Positions 5,002 through 10,231 of a stretch of 10,231 nt of DNA are shown here, one piece after another (position 1 is the stretch's first letter; the number at the start of each line of letters is the position of its first letter). Below the pieces are notes generated by a model. It was not told where the DNA came from and made no database searches. It was given only the letters and a program-made list of their open reading frames with translations. The DNA lies in assembly GCA_903898855.1 (NCBI GenBank), contig CAIUHB010000099.1:1-10231 (forward strand), given 5' to 3'. Source of the DNA: an uncultured Actinomycetes bacterium. GTDB taxonomy: Bacteria; Actinomycetota; Actinomycetes; Nanopelagicales; Nanopelagicaceae. Position numbers and translations under genes: made by a program.

Positions 5002-6542
5002 GAAGAAAAGCCTAGTGCCTCCAGTACCGCCATCGCTGCGCTTCGACCAGGGATTCCGCTCACGCCACCGCCGCGAATAGCACCGGCACCTGCGAGGAAT
5101 AATCCCGGCAACCCGGTCTCCACTCCCCAACTTGGCTCGCTTCCATCTTCCCGGAAGGGCATCGATAAATCTTTATGGAAGATATTGCCGCGCGGTAATC
5201 CAATATCGGCCTCCAACTCAAGTGGGCTCTTTACCTCATAGCAGAACGAACCATCACTATTTTGGGCAAAGCACTCTTCAATCGGATCGAGCAGATATTG
5301 ATTGAGTTGCGCAAAGAGTTTCTGGGCAATCTCACTTTTAGCAGCTTCCATATCTCGCTCAAAGAGTGATGCTGGAGTGTGAAGTCCAAAGAGAGTGAGC
5401 GTATGAAAACCTTGAGCATTTAGCTCGGGCGAGAGAATGGAGTTGTCGGTGAGAGTGTGGCAATACATCTCGGCTGGAATCTTCGCTGGAATTTCTCCGG
5501 CCGCACTTTGCGCATATGCCTTCTGCAAATCAGAGTATCGCTCATCGAAATGGAATGTGCCGGCAAAGGCATCTTTGGGATCTGCGCCAGAGCGAAGTCG
5601 CGGTAACTTACGAAGCAGCATATTAATTTTTACTTGGCTGCCATCTAAGCTCTCGGGAGCAGGATAAGAACTTATCTTCGCCAAAGTTTGTGGCGCGCAG
5701 GCGGCAAGCACAAAGCGCGATGTGAAGAGCTCGCCGCCTTTTGTTGCAATCTGCCATTTCGAACCTACCTGCGTTAGAGCTGTAACTTGGTGTGAAGTGA
5801 AGATCTGGATGCCAGCTGCATCTGCTTTCGCGAGCAACTCCTTTACTAGGCCGCCCATTCCACCGCGCGGAACGCGCCACTCCCCGGTGCCATTTCCGAT
5901 CAGGTGATAGAGGAAGCAGATATTTGCCGCCATGTGGTGGGCATCAGCGTGCGTGCCGATCAACCCATCAGTGAGCACAACGCCGCGAACTAGATCGTTA
6001 TCAAACTTTGCTTCCAGCACCGCGCCAAGTGGTCGCTCGATGATTTCATCCCAAATCTCATCGCCAACTGCAGCCTTAAGTTCACTTCTCGTCGGAAGTT
6101 TCTGGAGCATGGTTGGGGCAATAGCATCAGCGAGCTTCTGTACTCGGCTATAAAAATCTTGCCACTGGGCAAAGGAATCTGCGCCAAATTCAGCAAAGCT
6201 CGATTCGGTAATTTGGGTTGGCTGGCGTTCCACCAATAAACCCACATCCTTACCGTTGATCTTCTCTGGTGTGAAAGATGAGATTCGGCGACCGAGTGTT
6301 TCAAATTTCAGGTCGAGTTCTTGTCGAATTTGATCTGGCAAAAGTGAAACTAGGTAGGCATACCTGGAGACTCTCGCCTCATACTCATCAAATACCTTCT
6401 GGGAAACGCTGGCGCCACCCGCTTCTGGTGTCGCTTCTAATACTGCAACCTTCAGCCCTGCCTTTGCTAAATAGAGGGAAGCAATAAGTCCGTTGTGACC
6501 GGCGCCGATGACGACAGCATCAAATTCTTTAGCTGAGCTCAT
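4998..6542 (-). CDS. FAD-dependent oxidoreductase, PYROXD2/phytoene-desaturase-like
   Basis: Predicted flavoprotein of the COG1233 (CrtI-like) superfamily; substrate unknown. The 514-residue protein opens with the dinucleotide-binding fold FDAVVIGAGHNGLIASLYLA (7-26), with Glu36 at the end of the second strand and EAGGAS following. It closes with LPGLFLAGAGAIRGGGVSGI plus PGRSAA (about 477-503), the second FAD-contact region. The GAGHNG opening and the GGGVSGIPGR ending match the PYROXD2 branch rather than true phytoene desaturases, and no other carotenoid gene is nearby. Two adjacent ATGs exist. ATG 6542 is chosen because AGCAGG lies 7 nt upstream and it forms an ATGA overlap with the preceding stop; ATG 6548 would be 1 nt from that site. 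The gene lies between two transsulfuration-type PLP enzymes, with 4-nt overlaps on both sides. Confidence 0.82.
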   Translation of the reverse strand: MSSAKEFDAVVIGAGHNGLIASLYLAKAGLKVAVLEATPEAGGASVSQKVFDEYEARVSRYAYLVSLLPDQIRQELDLKFETLGRRISSFTPEKINGKDVGLLVERQPTQITESSFAEFGADSFAQWQDFYSRVQKLADAIAPTMLQKLPTRSELKAAVGDEIWDEIIERPLGAVLEAKFDNDLVRGVVLTDGLIGTHADAHHMAANICFLYHLIGNGTGEWRVPRGGMGGLVKELLAKADAAGIQIFTSHQVTALTQVGSKWQIATKGGELFTSRFVLAACAPQTLAKISSYPAPESLDGSQVKINMLLRKLPRLRSGADPKDAFAGTFHFDERYSDLQKAYAQSAAGEIPAKIPAEMYCHTLTDNSILSPELNAQGFHTLTLFGLHTPASLFERDMEAAKSEIAQKLFAQLNQYLLDPIEECFAQNSDGSFCYEVKSPLELEADIGLPRGNIFHKDLSMPFREDGSEPSWGVETGLPGLFLAGAGAIRGGGVSGIPGRSAAMAVLEALGFSS

Positions 6543-7693
6543 GAACATGCCTGCTTTACTCGAGATATTGCTTCGTCAATGATTGCTGTGCTTGTCGCAA
6601 AATTCATTCTGATAAATCCATCGCAATTAGCGCCAAATGTCGGGCCAGGATTAAATGCCACCTTTGCCTGCTCTAGCAGAATCTGTGTTGGATCCTGCCC
6701 TAAACCAAGTGCGGAGATATCTAGCCAAGCCAGATATGAACAATCGGGAATCCGATAACCGACTGTAGGTAACTCTGATGCGAGTAACTCCTTGAGGTAA
6801 CGGCGATTGCGATCTATTGTGGAGAGCGCGCCATCTAACCAATCGACGCTAGTGAACGCTTTGGCTGCCGCCAGCGCACCAAAGAGCGATGCTCGCCAAT
6901 GCACTGAATTTGGCATGGATTTAGCGCGTTCCAATTGAGGCTCGGAGGCGACGACAATTTGGGCACACTTGAGTCCAGCTAAGTTCCAGGATTTGCTCGC
7001 CGAGGTAACACATATTCCTACTTCCCGCGCGACCTCACTCACCGCTAAAAATGGAGTAAATACTGGCTCGCTAAATGTCAGCGGTGCATGAATCTCGTCG
7101 CTAAAAATAGTTACGTCGTACTTCTTTGCTAACTCAGCCAGCGCACTGAGTTCGGCGCGAGAAAATACAGTTCCGGTTGGGTTACTTGGATTACAGAGGA
7201 AATGGATTTTAATTCCAGCGGCATATGCCTGCTCAACGGCGGTCAAGTCCAATACATAATGGAGATTATCTTCGCCAGTTCGCTTTAGCGGAGCATCGAC
7301 CGAGATGCATTTCAGTTCGGCAATCCAGTTGTTGAAATTATGATAAACCGGAGAATTAATCAGAATACGATCGCCGGGTTGGACGATGGTTCGTGCCATC
7401 TCCACCATACCCACGCCCACATCGGTAGCAAAAAATAGGTGTTCGGTATTAAATGTCCAATTCCAACGCGACTCTGTGAAAGCAAGGAGCGCTTCGCCAA
7501 GTTCTGGAACTGAACCGAGGTAGCCAGTATCTGAGCGGTCTACTAAATCTCTAAGTAGTTCGCGCACGGCCGGTGCAATTTCAAAATCCATTTCTGCAAC
7601 TGGCAGCGGCAGTACTTCACTCGGGAAATCGCGCCACTTGGCACTTGAGCGCAGGCGAAGCTCGGCTAACGGCAGACCATCAACTTTTTCCAC
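6539..7693 (-). CDS. MalY/PatB-family PLP C-S lyase (cystathionine beta-lyase-like)
   Basis: Predicted fold-type I PLP enzyme, probably splitting cystathionine to homocysteine, pyruvate and ammonia. The 384-residue protein has LPVAEMDFEIAPAV (30-43), TGYLGSVPELGEAL (56-69), the aromatic NSPVYHNF (113-120), CNPSNPTGTVF (167-177), FSDEIHAPL (197-205), TSASKSWNLAGLK (230-242) with Lys234 as cofactor lysine, and FIRMNFAT near the C-terminus with the carboxylate-binding Arg. All are hallmarks of the MalY/PatB branch, which mixes beta-lyase and aminotransferase activities. The start is GTG 7693, placed directly after the TerC stop (TAAGTG), with AGGAG 6 nt upstream inside the end of terC. The stop overlaps the FAD oxidoreductase start (ATGA). 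Paired with the gamma-synthase-family enzyme it would complete cysteine-to-homocysteine transsulfuration. Confidence 0.85.
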   Translation of the reverse strand: MEKVDGLPLAELRLRSSAKWRDFPSEVLPLPVAEMDFEIAPAVRELLRDLVDRSDTGYLGSVPELGEALLAFTESRWNWTFNTEHLFFATDVGVGMVEMARTIVQPGDRILINSPVYHNFNNWIAELKCISVDAPLKRTGEDNLHYVLDLTAVEQAYAAGIKIHFLCNPSNPTGTVFSRAELSALAELAKKYDVTIFSDEIHAPLTFSEPVFTPFLAVSEVAREVGICVTSASKSWNLAGLKCAQIVVASEPQLERAKSMPNSVHWRASLFGALAAAKAFTSVDWLDGALSTIDRNRRYLKELLASELPTVGYRIPDCSYLAWLDISALGLGQDPTQILLEQAKVAFNPGPTFGANCDGFIRMNFATSTAIIDEAISRVKQACS

Positions 7694-8599
7694 TTAGCTC
7701 TCCTGCTCCACATCGATCTGGCGAGCCTTAATCAAACTAAAGGAGGTAGTAAGAAGGAGCACTACGACAATGAAACCTAAACTCAACGAGAGTGAAATAT
7801 GTGGAACATGAATTCCGGCTACTTTCTTCCACCCTTGGGAATCACAGGCCTCGAAAACTAACTTCAAACCGATGAAGGCGAGAATGACCGAGAGACCTTC
7901 AGTGAGGTAAATCAGCTTCTCCATCAACCCACCGATAAGGAAGTAGAGCTGGCGAAGTCCCATCAAGGCAAAGAGGTTGGCGGTAACAATTATGTAGGGA
8001 TTCTTGGTTAAGCCAAAGATGGCCGGAATTGAGTCAAAGGCGAAGAGCACATTGGTAATCGCGATTGCAGTTAAGGCGACGAAAAATGTTGATGCGCCGC
8101 GGTTGCGCACAAAGGTGATGAATTTGCCTTCGTGCCACTCCTCCTCTGAGCTCTCTCGGAAGAGTTGAATCGCGGTGTAGATCAAGAATCCGCCGAAGAG
8201 GAAGAAAATCCAGGAGAAGCGATTGATGAGAAGTGAACCGCCGGCGATAAAGATGCCACGCAAGAAGAGTGAAATGACGATGCCAATCAGGAGAACGAGC
8301 TCCTCCTTCTCCTTGGCAACCTTCATACGGGCCAGAATCAAGATAAATACAAAGAGATTATCGAAGGAGAGTGAGTACTCAGTTATCCAACCGGCGAAGA
8401 ATTCACTTCTAGCGGCATGGGTTGACCAAATTCCTAAGGAGTAGCCAAAACCGATTGCTAGTGCGACATAGAAAAGGGTCCAGGCTACAGCGGCCTTTAG
8501 CGAAGTAGGCTTATTTCGATTAAAGAGCGCTATAGCGAGGTCGAAGATGAGAACCAAGCTGAGCAGCGCAAGAGTTATTACCCAGACCTTCATGCTCAT
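7694..8599 (-). CDS. TerC/Alx-family integral membrane protein
   Basis: Predicted polytopic cytoplasmic-membrane protein of 301 residues. Hydrophobic segments lie near 5-26, 36-56, 77-91, 101-122, 126-146, 170-188, 202-224, 232-250 and 269-292. The family's acidic membrane motifs are intact: EYSLSFDNLFVF (74-85) and FAFDSIPAIFG (186-196). TerC proteins are linked to tellurite resistance phenotypes, and some relatives (Alx, MeeF/MeeY) export manganese or help load metal onto exported proteins. No tellurium genes are nearby, so the metal role is more likely. No Shine-Dalgarno precedes ATG 8599, but TACTGT ends 7 nt upstream, which suggests a leaderless start; a second ATG follows two codons later (8593). 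It is the first gene of the leftward operon. No yybP-ykoY-type manganese riboswitch can fit in the 20-bp intergenic space. Confidence 0.85.
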   Translation of the reverse strand: MSMKVWVITLALLSLVLIFDLAIALFNRNKPTSLKAAVAWTLFYVALAIGFGYSLGIWSTHAARSEFFAGWITEYSLSFDNLFVFILILARMKVAKEKEELVLLIGIVISLFLRGIFIAGGSLLINRFSWIFFLFGGFLIYTAIQLFRESSEEEWHEGKFITFVRNRGASTFFVALTAIAITNVLFAFDSIPAIFGLTKNPYIIVTANLFALMGLRQLYFLIGGLMEKLIYLTEGLSVILAFIGLKLVFEACDSQGWKKVAGIHVPHISLSLSLGFIVVVLLLTTSFSLIKARQIDVEQES

Positions 8600-8619
8600 A
8601 GGGGTTACAGTACCGTTTT
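8600..8619. promoter_or_regulatory. Compact bidirectional promoter, both sides apparently leaderless
   Basis: The 20 bp between divergent starts hold TACAGT on the plus strand (8606-8611), 8 nt ahead of ATG 8620. On the minus strand they hold TACTGT (8612 down to 8607), 7 nt ahead of ATG 8599. The two -10-like hexamers overlap almost completely and neither gene has a ribosome binding site. No TTGACA-like -35 was seen in either direction. The call is an inference from sequence and spacing. Confidence 0.5.
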
Positions 8620-9249
8620 ATGGGGCTAACTTCGGAAAGCGAAATGAGAGAGATGGTGCGGCAAATTGCGGCTATCGATAAGAAATTTATCCCGGCAATC
8701 GAGTTTGCCGAGCTTTGCTCCATTGGACGCAAGCGGAGCACTCGAACTCACTATGAGGTACTTGTCACCTCAATCCTCTCGCAGCAGCTCGCCACCAAAG
8801 CCGCTGACACAATTAGATCTCGAGTTGTCGAGCTGGCCGGCGGGAAAATTCTGCCGGAGGCAATTGCGCCACTCAGTGAATCCCAGCTCCGGTCAGTTGG
8901 AGTATCTGGTGCGAAATTTCGCGCAATCTCCGAACTTACTCACGCAACTTTGAGTGGTGCGATTGAATTTAAGAAATTTGGAAAGCTTTCTAATGAAGAG
9001 ATATCCCAAGAACTCACTGCGCTCTGGGGCGTCGGTCGGTGGACGGTAGAAATGTTTCTGATCTTTCACCTTGGGCGGTTGGACGTTTGGCCCGTTGGCG
9101 ATTTAGCAGTTCGCCGTGGCTGGGAAAAATTGCATTCATTAAAAGAGCAGATCGAACCAGCCAAGCTCGATCCCATCGGCAGGAAATTTTCTGGCTTTCA
9201 AAGCGTGGTGGCTTGGTATTGCTGGCGCGCTACGGAGATGCCGAAGTAA
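8620..9249 (+). CDS. DNA-3-methyladenine glycosylase II family (AlkA-like HhH-GPD)
   Basis: Predicted base-excision-repair glycosylase removing alkylated purines. The 209-residue protein has the HhH-GPD core: THYEVLVTSILSQQLATKAA (43-62), LRSVGVSGAKFRAI (90-103), the helix-hairpin-helix LWGVGRWTVEMFLIFHLGR (135-153), and VWPVGDLAVRRGW (156-168) with Asp161 as the presumed catalytic aspartate. It lacks the extra N-terminal domain of E. coli AlkA and has no 4Fe-4S cysteine cluster, so it is closer to compact Mag/AlkA-II enzymes. ATG 8620 is preferred because TACAGT lies 8 nt upstream in the shared divergent promoter. Later in-frame ATGs at 8644 and 8653 would still leave the domain intact. It converges on msrA with an 18-bp gap. 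Confidence 0.85.
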   Translation: MGLTSESEMREMVRQIAAIDKKFIPAIEFAELCSIGRKRSTRTHYEVLVTSILSQQLATKAADTIRSRVVELAGGKILPEAIAPLSESQLRSVGVSGAKFRAISELTHATLSGAIEFKKFGKLSNEEISQELTALWGVGRWTVEMFLIFHLGRLDVWPVGDLAVRRGWEKLHSLKEQIEPAKLDPIGRKFSGFQSVVAWYCWRATEMPK

Positions 9250-9267
9250 TTTTTTCGCAATTATTTA
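9250..9267. other. Convergent gap with T-run
   Basis: These 18 bp separate the ends of the glycosylase and msrA genes. A run of six T (9250-9255) follows the glycosylase stop, but the sequence before it forms only very short dyads (CGG/CCG). A factor-independent terminator is therefore possible but not supported. Confidence 0.3.
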
Positions 9268-9795
9268 TTAGTGCGGGAATGCAACACCAGTACTTGAATG
9301 GCAATCATATCCATTGGGATTTTTCGCCAGATATTTCTGGTGATATTCCTCGGCCAGCCAATAAGTATTTCCCATTGCTGGAGTTATCGGCGAGACAATC
9401 GAACCAATCCCTTCGCCATCCAAAGCCTTCTGATAGATCGCCTTTGTCGCCAGCGCTAACTCGGTCTGCTGATCGGTAGTTGTAAAAATTTCACTTCGAT
9501 ATTGCGTTCCGATATCGCCACCTTGTTGATTGAGCGAGGTGGGATCGTGCATCGTCCAAAACTCTTCTAATAGTCGATGATAGGAAACTTGTGTGGGATC
9601 AAAGCAGACCTCAACTGTTTCGGCATGACCGGTGCGACCAGTACAGACCTCTTCATAGCTTGGCTCTACTTTGCTTCCGCCCATATATCCGACCGAGGTC
9701 GAGATAACTCCGGGGATCTTCCAGAATCTACGTTCGGCGCCCCAGAAGCATCCGGTGGCAAAGTAAGCGCGCTCAATCTGTGGAGTTGATGTCAT
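9268..9795 (-). CDS. msrA: Peptide-methionine (S)-S-oxide reductase
   Basis: Cytosolic repair enzyme that reduces the S-epimer of methionine sulfoxide in proteins. The 175-residue protein carries the catalytic GCFWGAE (15-21, nucleophile Cys16), VGYMGG (35-40), YEEVCTGRTGHAETVEV (47-63), the FWTMHDPT and DIGTQYRS (95-102) substrate pocket, and a C-terminal NPNGYDCHSSTG in which Cys165 is the likely resolving cysteine. The full-length single-domain form is present, with no MsrB fusion. ATG 9795 has only a weak GAAAGA upstream; extension is blocked by the adjacent tRNA region. It converges on the AlkA-like gene and diverges from tRNA-Arg. Methionine repair beside a transsulfuration operon is thematically consistent, but the two are separately transcribed. 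Confidence 0.93.
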   Translation of the reverse strand: MTSTPQIERAYFATGCFWGAERRFWKIPGVISTSVGYMGGSKVEPSYEEVCTGRTGHAETVEVCFDPTQVSYHRLLEEFWTMHDPTSLNQQGGDIGTQYRSEIFTTTDQQTELALATKAIYQKALDGEGIGSIVSPITPAMGNTYWLAEEYHQKYLAKNPNGYDCHSSTGVAFPH

Positions 9796-9834
9796 ATGCC
9801 AATTCTTTCACTGATAACCTTGCCGTATCTACTC

Positions 9835-9851
9835 GTAACTAGTTACTAACT
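9835..9851. repeat. Overlapping palindromes upstream of tRNA-Arg
   Basis: GTAACTAGTTAC (9835-9846) is a perfect 12-bp palindrome. It overlaps AGTTA-C-TAACT (9841-9851), a second perfect dyad. Both sit in the 58-bp space between divergent msrA and the tRNA gene, where a promoter must lie. They could be an operator or an AT-rich promoter core; no firm -10/-35 pair was identified. Confidence 0.35.
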
Positions 9852-9853
9852 GA

Positions 9854-9928
9854 GCCCCCGTAGCTCAGGGGATAGAGCACCGCCCTCCGGAGGCGGGTGC
9901 GCAGGTTCGAATCCTGCCGGGGGCACCA
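9854..9928 (+). tRNA. tRNA-Arg (anticodon CCG)
   Basis: A full cloverleaf can be drawn. The acceptor stem GCCCCCG (9854-9860) pairs with CGGGGGC (9918-9924). The D stem is GCTC/GAGC. The anticodon stem CCGCC (9880-9884) pairs with GGCGG (9892-9896) around loop CTCCGGA, with CCG at 9887-9889 reading the Arg codon CGG. The T arm contains GGTTCGAATCC. Discriminator A9925 is followed by an encoded CCA (9926-9928). No integrase or duplicated 3' end nearby suggests use as an attachment site. Confidence 0.97.
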
Positions 9929-10115
9929 AAAGGAAGCGATACTGAAAATATTGAGAATATTGTGTTTATTGTGAGATATCACCCATGTAATTAGTGAATT
10001 GCTCTGCGAATATCCTTGTTTAACGAAGGAATTCACGGGAGAATAATCCAGTAAGCGGCGATCGTTACGTGCCCCTTCACTTCCCTGTAAGACCCATTAA
10101 AGGAGCAATACACGC
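9929..10115 (+). promoter_or_regulatory. whiB1 upstream leader with tandem 9-mers and inverted repeats
   Basis: These 187 bp have no coding potential on the plus strand. They contain three imperfect tandem 9-mers (AATATTGAG 9947, AATATTGTG 9956, TTTATTGTG 9965), then GTGA-N4-TCAC (9971-9982). An inverted repeat follows, GAATATCCTT (10008-10017) with AAGGAATTC (10026-10034), perfect apart from one bulged A. A competing 7-bp dyad pairs GTGAATT (9994-10000) with AATTCAC (10030-10036). No T-run follows the hairpin, so it is unlikely to be a tRNA terminator. The whiB1 ribosome binding site AAAGGAG lies at 10099-10105. Mycobacterial whiB1 is known to be controlled by the cAMP receptor protein and by WhiB1 itself; whether these repeats do that here is unknown. 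Confidence 0.45.
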
Positions 10116-10231
10116 ATGGACTGGCGACACGAATCAGCTTGCCGCGAAGAAGATCCAGAACTCTTCTTCCCTGTCGGCAACACCGGTCCTGCTCTCGCGC
10201 AAATTGAAGAGGCCAAGAAGGTCTGTAATCG
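10116..10231 (+). CDS. whiB1: WhiB1-type iron-sulfur transcription factor (partial, 5' end)
   Basis: The first 38 codons of a WhiB protein; the rest is beyond the window. The N-terminus DWRHESACREEDPELFFP followed by VGNTGPALAQIEEAKKVCN matches mycobacterial WhiB1 almost residue for residue, far better than other WhiB paralogues. Cys9 and Cys37 are the first two of the four conserved cluster ligands; the CxxC-xxxxx-C partners would follow. WhiB1 holds a 4Fe-4S cluster, binds the sigma-A subunit of RNA polymerase and responds to nitric oxide; it is essential in mycobacteria. The ATG has AAAGGAG 10 nt upstream, slightly long but good. It is expressed from its own leader, downstream of tRNA-Arg on the same strand. 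Confidence 0.95.
   Translation, partial: MDWRHESACREEDPELFFPVGNTGPALAQIEEAKKVCN

Noticed and set aside
5002..5130. In-frame 43-codon extension of the cystathionine synthase-family gene
   Set aside because: It would overlap the FAD oxidoreductase coding region, is Arg/Gly-rich without family similarity, and ATG 5001 forms a normal ATGA overlap.
4998..6542. Assignment as a carotenoid phytoene desaturase (CrtI)
   Set aside because: The GAGHNG opening and GGGVSGIPGR ending fit the PYROXD2 branch, and no crtB, crtE or lycopene cyclase gene is present nearby.
7694..8599. Tellurite-resistance operon
   Set aside because: Only a TerC-type membrane protein is present; no TerD/TerE/TerZ-like genes, so the resistance label is not supported.
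8666..8953. Rightward 95-codon frame within the AlkA-like gene
   Set aside because: Shadow of the glycosylase frame, which has an intact helix-hairpin-helix and catalytic Asp.
9839..10036. Leftward 65-codon reading frame antisense to tRNA-Arg, containing PRQDSNLRTRLRRAVLYPLS
   Set aside because: This is the well-known spurious protein produced by translating the reverse strand of a tRNA-Arg gene; it explains itself by the cloverleaf.
9854..10231. tRNA-Arg as an integration site for a mobile element
   Set aside because: No integrase, no direct repeat of the tRNA 3' end, and the downstream gene is the core regulator whiB1.
1..10231. CRISPR array, toxin-antitoxin, restriction-modification or phage-defence module
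   Set aside because: No spaced direct repeats, nuclease or methylase motifs, or paired toxin-like small genes were found on either strand.

Overview
The window looks like chromosome from a free-living actinobacterium with a small, tightly packed genome and moderate GC content. The evidence is a WhiB1-type regulator at the right end, a stand-alone ADP-dependent NAD(P)H-hydrate dehydratase of actinobacterial type, frequent GTG/TTG starts, and several starts that look leaderless. Genes are almost gapless: there are ATGA overlaps, gaps of 0 to 3 nt, and convergent genes that overlap or sit 1 nt apart. A freshwater acI/Nanopelagicales-like lineage would fit, but that placement is an inference. There is no integrase, transposase, CRISPR array or other sign of a mobile element.

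Layout. (1) Positions 1-74 hold the 5' end of a leftward membrane permease, divergent from nnrD (97-855), which repairs damaged NAD(P)H. (2) nnrD converges on, and overlaps, a short leftward ribosome-hibernation factor gene (830-1180). Upstream of that lies a leftward gene for a tiny exported lysine-rich protein (1283-1498). (3) A 150-bp divergent intergenic region with an inverted repeat precedes a rightward two-gene ABC exporter of the Wzm/Wzt (TagGH) type (1649-3332), which probably exports a cell-wall glycan. (4) Positions 8599 down to 3334 form a leftward six-gene array that reads as one operon: TerC-family membrane protein, MalY/PatB-type C-S lyase, PYROXD2-like FAD oxidoreductase, cystathionine gamma-synthase/lyase-family enzyme, a 45-residue membrane protein, and a 127-residue membrane protein. 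(5) A rightward AlkA-like DNA glycosylase (8620-9249) diverges from that operon and converges on leftward msrA (9268-9795). (6) tRNA-Arg(CCG) at 9854-9928 is followed by a 187-bp leader rich in repeats and then the start of whiB1 (10116 to the window end).

How the genes fit together. Two PLP enzymes in the operon could convert cysteine through cystathionine to homocysteine, the transsulfuration route towards methionine. MsrA next door repairs oxidised methionine and the AlkA-like enzyme repairs alkylated DNA. This gives the right half a sulfur-amino-acid and damage-repair flavour.

The most interesting signals are two compact divergent promoters (22 and 20 bp between start codons). In each, back-to-back TAnnnT -10 elements appear to drive leaderless genes in both directions. 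Next are the TerC/transsulfuration/PYROXD2 operon with its two unknown membrane proteins, the basic exported microprotein beside a glycan exporter, and the tandem 9-mers and inverted repeats in the whiB1 leader. No convincing novel defence or mobile system was found.
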